Shown: piece by piece, positions 22,981-36,399 of the stretch
How the letters are laid out: each line of letters begins with the position of its first letter
How positions within the stretch are numbered: the stretch's first letter is position 1
From: Moringa oleifera
Taxonomy: Eukaryota > Streptophyta > Magnoliopsida > Brassicales > Moringaceae
NCBI GenBank assembly: GCA_021397835.1
Contig: JAJFZO010000799.1
Span: 2,790,001 to 2,854,000 of the forward strand
DNA: 64,000 bases
Direction: 5' to 3'
Notes under the pieces: generated by a model
Databases searched by the model: none
Seen by the model: only the letters and a program-made list of their open reading frames with translations
Told to the model about the DNA's origin: nothing
Program-made: the position numbers and the translations under genes

Positions 22981-23260
22981 AACTTTTCCTTTTATTTTTT
23001 TTATAAGGGGCTTTCTCGTTCCTTGTCAGCTCTCCCGATTCGTTGGCTTAGCTTGCTTCTTGAATTGGGGGACCATAACACCTTTAACTTATATGGACAG
23101 GTTATGCAATGATGCCTACCATCTCATTTATAGATATGGGAGGGTACCTCTACGGTACCGCGTGATCAAAATGGTAGTGATAGAAAGCTAAAACCCTAAT
23201 CATTATCTTTGGCCCTTAGTGCAAAATTTATTTTTCCTCTTTATTATCAAGTATCGTTGA

Positions 23261-26200
23261 TTAGGTCGAGGCTTTTATCTTTATGAAAAAAAGACAATGG
23301 TTGATCATTACAACCTCTTTCTCTTTCTTTCAATCTTTCATGTTGGCTTGATGAATTAAGAGGGGATTATTTGCTACATTGAGCCTCTTTTCCGTTTTGA
23401 AAGAAAGGATCCTATTATCCACTAGTACTTTAAAGGATAAGACGTGTTAGTTTATCTCCATACTTAGAATGCGCTTTATTTGCCCATTGTTGCAACTTTT
23501 TACAAGATACCAGACTTACACTATCTTCTAATATACTCACTCAATTCTCGAATCCCAAATAAAATTATTATTTTTACTTTTATAATGATTTGACATTTTA
23601 ATTCCTAATATCATGTAATATGAACAAAATAATATTAGGAATTGTAATTAACACTTCCATGCTCTAATTTTCAACTACGTTTGTGGCTTAATAGGGATTG
23701 TAGGATCTTAATAAGGCTAACATATGGCTTTATCTATATGTTAGGCTTGATTTGATATTAGGCCTTTAAGTTTTAAAAGGCTCTAGGTTTCCCAGATCTT
23801 CCTACACCTCTAGTCATCAATATCACAAAAAGGCTAAAACCATCTCGAGAGTGATACCAACTCATGGAGTAAGGGCTATGTAGGATAAGGTACCTGACAT
23901 GCGTGAAGATTAAATGATCTCTCGAATGCCTACATCCCTTCATTCTTCTTAAAACAAGGTACATACCACAAAGGATTAAGCTCATCTTCAGCTCTATACA
24001 TATGCATGAATGTGAGTGTGTGAAGTTTTCATAATAAGGCAAAAATAAAGAACAAGTATATATAGCAAAATGTTAACATTCTAACTTAAGATCGAGTACA
24101 AGTATATACAGTAAAATATTGACATTCCTGACCTGATAATGCAAAGGTCCTTTTTTTCCCATCAAATCTTAGTCTATTTGTAAGTAAAAGTTTAGGGCAA
24201 AGCTTGCCAAAATTTGTTTGAGAGGGGACCATGGTGTCGATTAGTTAGTTTTGTATAAAATGTGCATCTGAGTGTAATTCACTAAGAACTATCTACTAAC
24301 TTCTTAAGTCTTCACGATCTTTCCTTTTCAAATGATTAAGTCCTTAAAACCCAATATGAGATTGTCACTAATCACAATAGTCTATAAGTCCTTTTATTCT
24401 GACATAAGATCCATATCATTCACTTTTTATCATCCTTAATACTGATGTGAGATCAACATCAATCATCATCAGCATCCAGCCTGTATTCTCAAAGTGAAAT
24501 CATCACAATATTATCATTTTTTGATTTAATGTAGGATTAGTATTATTTGTTTAACTTATTGAAAATGCTTGTAAATTTGATGGCGCAACCCATGTGAACC
24601 ATTTTCATGATCTTTTTTCTCAATGTAAGATCAGGAGACATCCTAATTCTTTTGACTTACTAACCATAAATGGTCAATATCACATATCAAGAGCTAGCTA
24701 GATTAGCAATCATGATGTCATTTTGAGTCTTACTATGTAGCTTTTACATAGCTTAATAACTATATTTTCCTTTTCACTTTATTCTTCTAATTCTCTCTCT
24801 TTGTGGCTTACTTTCTCTTTTGGAATGTACTCTCTCTTTTGCAACCACAACTACCAACTTTTAGCAACTTTTTCAAACCTTTTTTCGGTTAAGATTTCAT
24901 ATTTAACTTTCTTCCCTTAGCTATGAGCATTATTGAAGCATCCTCTCTTACCTCAAAATCTTTAGAAAAAACTAGGGTCCAGTATAATTTCCCAAACTAA
25001 GTTCATTCAATTACTCCTTCTCTTGACAAAAGGCCATGGTCTAACAAGGCTCACTATATTTGCTATATCTGAAAAATCACTTCGCAATGGTCTTAGGCTA
25101 CTTCTTCACCCATTCACCATTATGTTATGCATTCAATATAAATTATCTCTTTCTCAACTTGTTCCAAACTTCTAAAGACTTCTCTTTGGCTTTTTATCCA
25201 TGTGTATAGATTTAGGTGTCCAAACCATCTTTATAAATTTCTTCTCTAATTAAGCTCATCAAGAATAATGGTGGTGCTAAAGGCTTTATTTTCAAATTCT
25301 AGTACTTCATGGTTAAGTCACCAAACTTGTTTAACAATGGCTTATCATCATCAAATAAGGGGCCAAAAGACCAAATACTTTTGGGCTACTTATGACAACC
25401 TATTCCTTGACCTCACATCATGGAGAATCTAAGCACAACGTATGGGTCCAAAAAGGATCTTTATGCTTGATCTAAAACCATTTACCATAAAATAATAGAT
25501 AACACCAGTACACATAAAATTAGATTTTTTTTTCTTACATCAGCTAACTGTCCATAATCCACAACATAGGAGTTGACTGTCTAGATATTGCTATCGCTGA
25601 ACCGTGTCGGACATCAGAACCATATATGGATACCTTTCATACTCTATCTCCTGATCTATTCTAAACTCTTTATCAATCTCTCAATTTAATGATACTAAGC
25701 CTCTTTCACTTAGACCAATCAACAACAAGCAAATCATTTTTGATAACCTCTCATCGATCTCATTTTTGCCATCAGATTAATTTTATTTCCTCTGGCTTTT
25801 TATATTTTTAACATTTGTAATGATCTAACTTCATTTTTCAATGCGTAGATTCTGAAATGGCCTCCAATAAGAGATTACTAATGGTTCAAGTTCTAGCTAG
25901 ATCTTTTAAACCAAGGCCTCAGTTAATTACTGTTGCTCTTCTTTTGACTACCACCATATTAGGATCAGCTTCTTGATCCCAAAAAGTCCAATTTTTTGGA
26001 TTAGGTAACCAATCCTAATCTTAATCGAAGAAAAGAACCATCGATCTTGCCCTTAAAAGATCCTCAAAGAAGGGCAAAGCAATCATCAACTACATAAAAG
26101 TTAAGGTGAATATCTTGGTTAACATGGTTGCTAGGATTTGATTATGGACATCTTGAATAAGGGCACAATAGAGGCATTAGACAACTCAATCCCATGCTTG

Positions 26201-26500
26201 GTAGGCTACAGTGCTCTAGATTGGTATTGTCTCAACTAAAGTGTGAAGCCTGAGGATACCAGCTACAATGTAGTGATTTCTTATGAACAGATACACAAAT
26301 TCGTACTCTCAGGAGAATGAATGACTCTTGGGTTAGGCAACATATGTCGTTGTGAGCAAATTTGTAGTCATTTTAGACAGGTATGATATCATTCTTTTTT
26401 TTTTTTTACTTTCTTTTTCATCTGATTTAACATTTATTTTTTGTTGAAATCAATTGATCTGACATCAAGATTTTTCTTTTATATATAAATGATGAGTTGG
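23261..26500. other. Transposon-derived non-coding stretch
   Basis: No intact reading frame is recognised. Two local duplications are visible: about 24047-24135 (ACAAGTATATA(T/C)AG(C/T)AAAAT twice, roughly 55 bases apart) and a loose series at 24350-24620 in which an ATGTGAGATCA-like word recurs every 35-55 bases. This may be LTR or untranslated sequence of the flanking gypsy-type elements; I could not define LTR ends. Confidence 0.3.
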
Positions 26501-26569
26501 TCTTACTTATCGAATGATCAAGATTGCAAGCAATGCCTTTATTTTACAAATAAAAGAAACCAAATGCAC

Positions 26570-27092
26570 TAATAAATCAACTATTAATGTCATAGAGAGG
26601 GTTGGGGCACTAGTTGCTAACGTAAAGCGATTGGAGGCTGTAATGGCCTAAAAAGATCAAGCTCTATTGGTTGTTTAAACATAATTAGTTGAAGCCTGGT
26701 CTAAGATTGAGTGAAGCGCTCACTAGGCCACAAAAGACATAATTCAAGCTCGGGAGTTGATTGCTAAAACCTAAGTGAATAGTGTTACAGAGTACAAGAT
26801 ATGTGCCAAGTTCGATGCTGAAGTGGCAAAGGTGGTTTTCAAGTTACTAACCACTCTCATGTCAAACGCATTAGACGAAGTTCAAAGTGTCTGCCCTGAA
26901 TTCAATCTCAGACCCTTAAGAGAAATAACAACTCCTTTTGCCACTTTGAGGAGTGATGGGGTTGCTTCAGCTGAGATCGCTCTTGAGGCGATCGATATTC
27001 CAAATAAGCCAAAGCTTGAAGCCTCGATCCTAAATCTGGCAACAATCCCTACGACACTAACAACTCCAACAAAGACATTAACAGCAAACTAG
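26570..27092 (+). pseudogene. Remnant D of the coiled-coil transposon-associated protein (plus strand)
   Basis: The reading frame runs with stops from about 26590 (VGALVANVKRLEAVMA) through LVEAWSKIE, ATKDIIQARELIAKT and VTEYKICAKFDAEVAKVVFK to an open C-terminal part ending at a stop at 27092. The last 105 codons are open and rich in Ala/Thr/Pro. The order (coiled coil, then FD..VAK...L....LD.V...CPEF) matches remnant B at 39695-39465 (FDKLVSAKSRIGTTLDLDFV), so it belongs to the same family in opposite orientation. Confidence 0.45.
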
Positions 27093-28697
27093 CCTTTAGC
27101 CTTATTAGCTTTAAATGTACATTTTTATTTATCTAATTTCTAATTTATGCCTTTTGTTACAGTGAATGAAAGTTCCCTTCTTTAATTCATTTACCCTCGA
27201 TTCTGATGTCTTCTCAATTCAAATCACATCATCTCAAACCTGATTTGACCCACAACTCGATTTGATCTCATATCAATCTATGAATGTATGATCTCATCAA
27301 GACACATTTGATTGAAAATGATCCCAATCTCAATGTTACCTACTCTGTATCTTGATCTCAATCTCAAATCATCTTATGTCTATCTTATATTTAAGTAATT
27401 TCATAAAACAACTCATCACTCTCCAACAATTATCTACAATATCCCAAAGGCATGCCTACACATAGTCATTTCAAGCGAATCTCTTAAACTTGAATATAAA
27501 ACTTTTTAAGGGTAAAAATTAGGTGTCAATACATATGCTCAAGAATTTTACCTAAAAACACATGGGTTTTGCTAGTTTGTTATACAATTACAATAGCAAG
27601 ACTTCTTTTTGTTAAAGGTAAGAGATAGTGGACAAAAGTGTCTTTTCCTCATGTACGTGTGATCTCTCCAAAAAAAAATAAGTAAGTCAACTTAATAACC
27701 AAATAAAAGATATTTGGACTTCGAGCTTACCTATGGTAATTTTTGTGAATCAAGATACATTGGTGGGCTTGAACTTAAATGGCTCATTTCACTCACATCC
27801 ATGGATAAGACAGAATACAAGGAGAAAGGCAAGGGAAGGTCATAGAAGTCAAGTTTATAAAACAAAAAAAGAGATCAATGGCGAATATTTTGTGATCTCA
27901 TTTTTTTATTTTAAAATTGCTTTTAATAATATAATAAAATAAAATTTATAAAATAATTTAAATTTAAATATTATTTATAAAAACTGAGAGGCTTCCTCAC
28001 TAAACAAAAAAACAAAAATCTAAAATCAGTTGAATGACAAGATTGGAAGCACGAAGTCATGGAAAATGTGGCCATTATATATTCAAACGGCTACCTACCC
28101 TGCTTTGTCTTTCAAAAACGCAACTATCTAAAGGTACGGCTGCGACTAGTTGCTGGGTCGCGAATTGTGGATGAGCTGCAAAGGTCCTCAGCCGACGCTC
28201 TTGGTTGAGCTGAATACCGATGCACAGTTATCATTGTCGAAACATACTGACCCAAATCCAGTGGGCTTATTCTATGTTGAGCTCAGAGGTTTTGTACTAA
28301 ATGTGCCCTGACTAACATTATTTTTTGGCATATATGAATTTGATACACTGGCATTACATTTTTATTATTTAAAATTATTTTGATTTTGATTTTATTTTAT
28401 TATTTATTTATTTATTAAAAAAGAAAAAGTTTGTTGGGTCGGGGTGAATCTCGCGTTTTGGTCAGCACCTACTGCCAGTCCTACCATTCAACGTTAGGCG
28501 GCTTTAATTTCGATAAAAGTTTTCACTTCTTTACCTTAATACTTGGAAACCCAAATCATAAAAAGATTTGAAAAAAGAAAAAGAAAACAAATACGCGACT
28601 ACTCAGTTATAACTAATTACTATGAATTACTAGGATCATTTTGATGAATATATTTATTCTTATTGGAATTATAAATTTTTCTAGGCCGAAACCGCAC
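27093..28697. other. Intergenic region upstream of glutamine synthetase
   Basis: The left part (27130-27500) is rich in ATCTCA / GATCTCA words and appears to be element-derived. From about 28030 the sequence loses that character and presumably holds the GS1 promoter. An AT-rich block (28320-28430) interrupts it. No gene is seen; the frame at 27733-27942 has no recognisable content. Confidence 0.4.
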
Positions 28698-28705
28698 TAT
28701 ATAAA
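28698..28705 (+). promoter_or_regulatory. TATA box of the glutamine synthetase gene
   Basis: TATATAAA lies 139 bases before the GS1 start codon in the context GCAC-TATATAAA-CCCG. Transcription starting about 30 bases downstream would give a leader of roughly 105-110 bases, normal for plant GS1 genes. Confidence 0.7.
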
Positions 28706-28843
28706 CCCGTCCCAGCTTCCATTTTCACGTCTCCTTTCAAGAGTGCAGAATCTCCTGATACAGAGAAAGGAACATAGGAAGCCAAGTTTTCTCTGTGTTC
28801 ACTTTTCTATTGATCTTTTTCTGTTGAGTTGGTGTTTGCAGAC

Positions 28844-31800
28844 ATGTCTCTGCTCTCAGATCTTGTGAACTTGAACCTCTCAGATACCACTGAGAAGGTG
28901 ATTGCTGAATACATATGGTCAGTACTCCCAGGACATCTCTACCTTTCCCATTGGTTCCCTTGCTTTGATTCAGACATATCTTTTTGTACGATTGGTTTTG
29001 TTTCTCTCCGTTTCTGGGTTCATTCCGCTTTTCCGTGTTTCTTCACTGCTTCCCTATCATATCTTTCGGTCCATCCAATAATGGGTTGCGTTTTTATCTT
29101 ATCTAATATAGATTTCTGTTTCTCTATTTATTGGCTTGCCCATATGTTTGATTAAATGCTGAATCTCGATTTGTACGTGATCGATCGTTGAACAGGATTG
29201 GTGGATCTGGATTGGACATCAGAAGCAAAGCCAGGGTAATAGATTTTCTTCAGTTTTCTTATCCTATTGGTGTTGTTCTGTATCTTATCTCACAGATTAA
29301 TTTCTAGTCTCACTTTGGTTTGCGTGAAAACAGACTCTTCCTGGGCCAGTAAGTGATCCGTCAAAGCTACCTAAGTGGAACTATGATGGTTCAAGCACTA
29401 ACCAAGCTCCAGGAGACGACAGTGAAGTTATCTTATAGTATGCTCTTTCTCTCTCTTTCTCTCTCTGTTTTCTTGGTATTTATTCCTTCATGAGTGGATT
29501 TAATCTTCCTATTTGTTTCGCGTTTTGGCTGTCATAAAATAGCCCCCAGGCAATATTCAGGGACCCATTCAGGAGGGGCAAGAACATCCTGGTATGTCCC
29601 TTCCACCTTCAGTAAGGAGATTTATCAGATTGTCAAAAATCTTTTAAACAGTGATCAACCGAAGCAGTAAACGATTATACTACCAATTAAATTTTATGTC
29701 CTGTGGTTAGACGGCCTATGTTTTGTTGATGAGATCATCTTCTGACACCTGTAGGTAATGTGTGATGCTTACACGCCAGCTGGAGAGCCCATTCCAACAA
29801 ACAAGAGGTGCAACGCTGCAAAAGTTTTCAGCCACCCTGATGTTGTCGCTGAAGAACCTTGGTATGTCCAAATTTCAGTTTCTTCATTAATTTCTTTGCA
29901 AGAGATTTACTTTTTGTTTATTTTTCCTCTGTTTATCTTCATTCTATTGTTCTGTTAACTGATTAATATAATATGAACAAACAGGTACGGCATAGAGCAG
30001 GAGTACACTTTGTTGCAAAAGGATGCAAAATGGCCCATTGGCTGGCCTGTTGGTGGCTATCCTGGACCTCAGGTAATAGTTTTTGCCTTTTGGGATTTTC
30101 TAATTTCTTTCCTTGAAAAAAGTTTAATTACCTTTAGTCTCTTTTGGGATTTTTCATGGTCCAAGTTTTCATAAAACTTGCTTCAATTTTGACAGTTTAT
30201 CCCCAATTTTTCTTGGTTCTCCTTTGTGTGGGGAGAGGATCATTTTATCCTTTGGTGTGTCAATGCACCACTAAGAGAGCTCAACTAAGCTTGTTGCTTT
30301 GTATTTTTCTTCTGAGACCTTACCATGCATGTAATTTAGCCTCTGAGATGACCCAGACTCATCTAATTCTTTACAATTGAGTCATGAAATACGGAAGGAA
30401 AACTCCATAAGAAACCGGAAGAGCTATTTGTCTTTGGAATCAAAGAAAGTTTACATCGGATACCACAATTATTAAAAAAAAAATTGATAGAACACAGTTA
30501 TTAAAAAAATTGTTTGCATCTGCCTTTGCAAAACACTTGTGAGGTTGAATCTGATACTCTTATACAATTATAGCCTTTCTTTGTTGTGTTTTCAAATGGT
30601 ATGCATCCAAGAATAGCAATTTTGTTGCCATCTTCTCTTCCCAAGTTCCTGAAGAGACCCTAGGTTATTTATTGTTATAGATGGATTTAACAGATTGGTT
30701 TGGTTCAAATTAACAGGGACCATATTACTGTGGTGTCGGTGCTGATAAGGCCTTTGGTCGGGACATTGTAGATTCCCATTACAAGGCATGTCTTTACGCT
30801 GGTATCAACATAAGTGGTATCAATGGAGAAGTGATGCCTGGCCAGGTGACAGTTTTACCTTTTTCGACATTGACAGCTGCAATGTGTTCTTCTTTTTAAT
30901 TGAATTTCTATGTTTCCGCAATAGTGGGAATTCCAAGTTGGCCCTGCTGTTGGAATCTCTGCTGGTGATGAGTTGTGGGTGGCGCGTTACATTCTGGAGG
31001 TGATTTCAGCGAATGAGTTTTATATTATTTATTTTGCCATGAAAACATTTGAATTTATCATGTGAACTTAATGGAAACAAAGTTGGATGATTCTTATGCT
31101 GCCTTCTTTCTTGCAGAGGATTGCCGAGATAGCTGGTGTAGTTGTTTCTTTTGATCCCAAACCCATCCCGGTTAGATTCTTTCTTTGAGGTCCCACTTCA
31201 TTGTTGAAGTATAAATGATTAATCATCTTCTACGACTCTCTCTGTTCATGAATTCATTCTCTTACCTGATTTTATTGAGTGATTTCTGTCACTAGGGTGA
31301 CTGGAATGGAGCTGGTGCTCACACAAATTACAGGTAATATATGCCTTTTATTGGAGAAATAATTATTGATATACTTTACTTTTCATGTTTAAAAATCAAC
31401 ATTGGGATGCATACCTTTTTTATTGAGTCTTTTTATGGTAATTCCAGCACCAAGTCCATGAGAAATGATGGAGGGTACGAAGTTATCTTAAAAGCTATCG
31501 AAAAGCTCAAATTGAGGCACAAGGAACATATCGCTGCCTACGGGGAAGGCAATGAACGCCGTCTGACTGGAAAGCATGAGACAGCTGACATCAACAATTT
31601 CTCATATGTGAGAATTTATTCACTCTTTTACCTATGAAATTGCTATAACATTCTTTGCGGATTATGGGGCTGGATTTTAGAAATAGAAAGGTGGACCCAT
31701 GCCACTTTTGGGGAGTTCTTTGCACGACTTAACACTGAAAAATGATTTTTGTTGTTTTGTGATGATTTTATGACCTGCTGAATCATACAGTCATATAATC

Positions 31801-32034
31801 AAAAACCTTTATAGCACTTGGAGAAACACTGGATTGCACTTGCAAAATTATATAATCTCACTCCATCTGCTTGATTGACAGGGAGTGGCTAACCGTGGAG
31901 CCTCAGTTAGAATAGGCAGAGACACACAGAAGGAAGGCAAAGGTTACTTTGAGGACAGGAGGCCTGCCTCAAACATGGATCCGTATGTTGTTACCTCCAT
32001 GGTTGCAGAGACTACAATTCTCTGGAAACCATGA
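28844..32034 (+). CDS. GLN1: Cytosolic glutamine synthetase (GS1)
   Basis: It catalyses ATP-dependent amidation of glutamate with ammonium to give glutamine, in the cytosol. Twelve exons with GT..AG introns: 28844-28917, 29196-29235, 29334-29437, 29543-29591, 29755-29861, 29985-30072, 30717-30845, 30925-30999, 31117-31170, 31296-31333, 31448-31607, 31882-32034. They sum to 1071 nt, 356 codons plus stop, exactly the usual GS1 length. The protein starts [19 protein letters not shown], with no transit peptide, so it is not the plastid GS2. Conserved sites: WNYDGSS at 53-59, Glu129 and Glu131 in GIEQEY, Glu192 in GEVMPGQ, Glu199, the ATP-binding [15 protein letters not shown] at 237-251 with His249, Arg291, Glu297 and Arg311. 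It ends TTILWKP. Slightly unusual residues are NNFSYG at 302-307, where TFLWG-like text is commoner. No frame break is seen, so the gene looks functional. Confidence 0.97.
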
Positions 32035-33205
32035 GGGTCGACAGATTCATGCCTATCTTTTAACAAATAAGATTGCGGGATCATGTTATTCCGATGTCGA
32101 GTTACCTTCCATAAGTACTATCATGAATTTATGTTACCCGAATCCTCTTCCTGTCTGTTTTAGTAGTTTCTTTGAAGTGTTCTGCTCTTTGCCCGGTTGG
32201 GTCTAGGGTCTTGCATATTTTGCATGTAATTGGATGAACAATAACATGAGTAACCTTCAAAAGGAAGATCGTTATTTGCAAATTTTTCACAGTTTTCACA
32301 GTTTTCTGATTTGGATTCGGGTGTAAAATTTGGAATCGTGCTGCTCTGGAAAATCTCAACACTACTTGCAAAGGAATCTCTTTGCCTGAGGGCTGCTAAT
32401 ACATTGAGACGAAAGGTTGGAAAAAGCAAAACCAGATTCAGAAGCCCTCTAAAAAGGTGTCTTTTCCCCCACCCACCAGGTGCTGTACATAAGCCGAACC
32501 GCAGCCCATATGGGTGCCACCAACGGGAGAATCTTGTGATCTGTCTTCTACAAAATGCCAAAAGCAGTTTGTTTGTCCCTTTTCATCTCTGACCCGACAA
32601 ATCATTTGTAGTTTTAAAGTCAGCTTGGCATCTCGATGTAAAAAATATTGTTTTAGATAGCGTGTTGCGCTGGGCTCTCTGCATATTAATTATCACACCC
32701 ACTTGCTCAGACCACTAAACTAATGCACTAAAGCACACCCATTACTTCATATAATAATGGGCCACCTAAGGTTAGTGACTCCTGGTAACCAAGAAGTCCA
32801 ATTCATGATCTCATCACAAGATTTTTACTGATTTGCCTGAGCAGACTTGTGGCGTGAACAAGCAGTGACAGACGTATGCCTTGTAATCTAACTTTTCCAA
32901 CTCCACAAAGACTGTGGCAGTTTGCAGAGACACGTATCCTATCTTTGGATTTGGATAACTTTTACAAAGTTGTGTGAGATGAATAACTGAGAAGAACTCA
33001 ATGCACTGTCACGTTCTAATCTGATCACGTGAATGCTGAGTACAAGGTGTCAGCTTGTCAGATAAATATCAAAGCCTTTTGTGGAAGATTTTCACTGTCA
33101 CGAGGGCTTAGTTTCATAAAATATGTGTTGCCTTTTGCTTAAAAGATTTAACAATTTAACCTAAGATAAAGTTATTTTTATGGTAGTCATAAAAATATTT
33201 AGTAA
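32035..33205 (+). other. 3' UTR and downstream region of glutamine synthetase
   Basis: Mixed-composition sequence without a recognisable gene. Overlapping open frames on both strands between 32129 and 32592 have no family resemblance and probably lie in the 3' UTR and flank. No exact AATAAA was seen close to the stop. Confidence 0.45.
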
Positions 33206-33662
33206 TTTATAAAATTAATAAAAAATTATATAAATTTTATTAATTTTTTTTAAAAATTTAATTTTTATTTATTAATTTAAATCAAACTAATTTTTATAAA
33301 AAAATTAAAAATTAAAAATATTTCAATTAAAAAATTTTGACAATAAATTTTAATTTTAAATTTCTTATAAATGTAAAAAAAAATATTTCATATACCATAA
33401 AAATAAAATTTAAAATTTTTTGAGTACTCAAAATATTTTTTAAAAAAATTATATTATTAAAATATTATTAATAAAAAATTATTTAAATTTGTAGAATGGA
33501 ATTAAAATGAACTTTAAATACTTTTAAAGTATTTTGATAATAAATATACAATTAATTTTTATAATTATTTTGTTAAAATTTGATTTAAATGAAATTAATA
33601 AATAAAAATAATTTTAAAATATTTTAAAAGTTAAAGTTTTATTAAAAAAAAGATAGAACTTA
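33206..33662. mobile_element. AT-rich MITE family, copy 1 (partial)
   Basis: It shares the internal blocks of the family best seen at 56710-57250: ATAAATGTAAAAAA, AAATTTAAAATTTTTTGAGTACTCAAAATATTTTT and ATTTTTATAATTATTTTGTTAAAATTTGATTT, in that order. Its right end still resembles the terminal repeat (TTTTAAAAGTTAAAGTTTTATT); the left terminal repeat is weak. Confidence 0.55.
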
Positions 33663-33779
33663 ACACAGCTTAAATTAATAAAAAACTTATTCCTAATTTA
33701 TTTTGTAAATAAATTTAAAAAATTATATCTATATATAATATTTATTAATTATTGACAAATAAAGCAGTTTATACTCTGA

Positions 33780-34265
33780 ATATTAAAAGAAACATTTAAG
33801 GGAAAGTGAATGAGCCATGAGATTCTTGAGAATCCCTTTTGATTGTGGCCATGATCGTGGGAGCCAATCAGATTCAAAAGTGGCCATTTGGTGACATTCT
33901 CGTGTGCCCACAACGAAGACATTGTGTTTCCTTTGCAATTCTTTTCATCCCTACGATTTTGGAACTGAGGTCAGCATTCTCAGTGGGTTGGGCTCAGGTG
34001 CACTGAAACCCTAACCAAAAGAGAATCTGGTGGTACGCAGCGCAGTACGGGATGGTGGCAAGGAACAAGACGTAGTGGGTATCTATTGGAATCCAATTAG
34101 GCTCAACTTTCTTTTGGTGACATGAGATATTTAAAGTTGTGTGCTCCTTTTAAAAAAAAAAAAAATATTAGTCTGCTCCTTTTAGATGAGTGGTTTGCAA
34201 ACTGTTTTGTTCTTAATCCATTTTAAGAACAATAACTATATGCAATTGTGTTACTTATTAAAAGG
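33780..34265. other. Intergenic sequence between MITE copies
   Basis: Normal-composition DNA (33780-34130) with no recognised gene or RNA, followed by an A-run and AT-rich DNA. Confidence 0.35.
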
Positions 34266-34565
34266 TAAAAATTTTACAAAAATTTTATATTTATTTTATA
34301 TTATCAATTAATATTTATATTTTAAAATTAATAAATTAAATTTTAATTAATAATTTTTCATATTTTAAAAAAATTAAAACTTAAAAGGTATTTAAATGAA
34401 ATATCTTATATAATAAATTTTATTTTAAAATATTTAATAATATAAATAAAATATTAGACTTATCATCATAAAATATTTTATAATTTTTCAAATATTAAAA
34501 AATATTTTAAATATATATAAAAATATATTTTACATAAAAAATTATTTAAATTTAATATAAATCAA
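34266..34565. mobile_element. AT-rich MITE family, copy 2 (truncated)
   Basis: The left part AAAATTTTACAAAAATTTTA, then TTATATTATCAATTAATATTT, resembles the left terminal region of the copies at 48039 and 51947. The middle and right blocks are shortened and rearranged. Confidence 0.35.
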
Positions 34566-36399
34566 ACAGGAAGCTATGACCACTGATCCAACAGATAAGC
34601 TCACCACCCGAGAAAAGCTCTCAAGTTTGAAGAGTTAACCCAGCAAATCAGTCACCAACAAAGTCATCTAGCCTACCTCTTCACACTTCTCTAATAGCAT
34701 TTGTCTAACATTTTATCAATATTTCAAAATAAGAGGAATTAAAAAAAATATTTTTATTTATGATTATAAAAATAAGAAATTTTTTAATACAAATAATTCA
34801 TTATTTTGAAATTATAAATAAAAAATAAAGTAATTCAAAATTAATTAATATTTTTATTCATAATTTTAAATTTGTAAATAAATAAAAGGTGAAATGATCC
34901 ACAATTCATTAGCATCTTAATTCATATTTTAAAAACGGTAAATTATTTTATTTTATAATAAAATTTTTTATTAATTTTTATTTTTATTAAATAGTTAATA
35001 CATTTTATTAATAATTTTTTATTGTATAAATCCAATAAAAACATGAATAAAGATTATTTTTATTATTAACTACTATTTAATATTTATTAAATGATAATAT
35101 TTTATCAATAACTCTTTATTCATCATTATAAAAAAAATCATGGACAAAAATTATTTTTATTATTATTATTTAATTTAATTATTATTGTTTAAAATAATAA
35201 TAAAATTATATAATAAAAATAAAAAGGAACAATAAAAGTTTAGTCCTAAATATTTTTAATTAAGGCCAAACCAAAATTGAAATGATAATTATTTAATTAT
35301 TATTATTATATATATATTGCAAAACCAATTTTTCTCTATACAATTCTATATTTTTTTTATATATTTACAAATATTTTCACACTAGCTACATATTTTACAA
35401 ACAAAAAGTTTCATTTACAATTTTTTAATAATAAATTAAACACACAAACACACAATTTTTTTTAATGCTATATATTCTATCAACACACCCAATGCATCAA
35501 TTATTCTTTGTATTACACATTCTATCGATATATCAATTAATCCATTAACACACTTATCAAGACCCAAATTTTGTAATCATTGAAATTTTGGAGCAAATAT
35601 GCCATCATCACTTTACAGCCTAGGGAATTTTGAAAGATTATTAAAAAAAAATGATTTTGGGGTTTGATGATAAAGACATTAGGCTTCTAAAGAAAAATCA
35701 AGTAGCCAATCTCTTAGATAAGTAAAGCAGAGTCCCACGAACCTAAAAGATCCTCATTTGAGGTCTTCCCAGAATTTTTGACACTCTTCCTCTAAGCTTA
35801 TAAAGTCTCCTTGAATTTTAAATGTTGAATCTTTAAGTTTTTCTTGAAGAAGAGAGTCATGGTATTGGTATTGTAGGATCTAAGAGAGAACAAGGAAGGA
35901 TTTTTAATGATGATTTAAAGAGTCTTCTTACTCAATCCTTAGTTTTTTGCAAGATACTTTTCTTAAACAAAAAAAAGTCTACAACAGTTTTCCAAGATGA
36001 ATTGAAGAAGAGTCTTTATGAATGTATAAAGTGAATATTGAGATACTAAGATTTTATATAAAAAGAAATTTACTTCGTTGCACAATGGGAGAGTCTCTAA
36101 ACACTTATATTTCATGTTCGATACTCTTTCTTAAAAAGGAAGAGTTCGTCATATGTCTAGAGAAGATTTTGATTTTTAAAAAAAAAAAAAAAGTCAAGGA
36201 GAGGTCTTTGAATGATATAATAAAATTATTCAAAACATTGATTTAACTACACATTTACAAAAGAACCTCCCTACTTTCATATTTTAAAGTGATAGTCTCC
36301 AAAGAAGAATATGCAAACGATAATGCAAATGGTTTAAGGAAAATTTGTTTCATTTCATGCTTAAACAAAAAAAAAAGTTAGATTACAACAAGTCTAAAA
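34566..36399. other. AT-rich intergenic sequence
   Basis: Low-complexity A/T (34740-35560) followed by unrecognised sequence. No open frame with protein resemblance. It may include the 3' part of the coiled-coil element whose remnant begins at about 36400. Confidence 0.35.

Larger units (their letters stand above)
19640..23260 (-). mobile_element. Degenerate Ty3/gypsy retrotransposon (gag-pol remnant)
   Basis: Reading leftwards are the pre-protease region (about 22980-22740), protease (22724-22318), reverse transcriptase (21420-20915) and RNase H (20479-20273). That order (PR-RT-RH) fits a Ty3/gypsy element; wording such as FMDGYSGYNQI resembles the Tat/Ogre side of the family. Every domain carries stops or frameshifts, and key residues are changed. 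LTR boundaries were not identified; the limits given are approximate. Confidence 0.75.

Noticed and set aside
21182..23191. Plus-strand frames at 21182-21424 and 22949-23191
   Set aside because: They are opposite-strand shadows of the gypsy RT and pre-protease remnants.
24350..24620. A possible CRISPR-like or minisatellite array of ATGTGAGATCA words
   Set aside because: Spacing is irregular (35-55 bases) and the words are degenerate; in a plant genome this is only a loose repeat.
32129..32592. Overlapping frames on both strands just after glutamine synthetase
   Set aside because: They fall in the 3' UTR and flank and show no domain resemblance; overlapping frames on both strands argue for chance.
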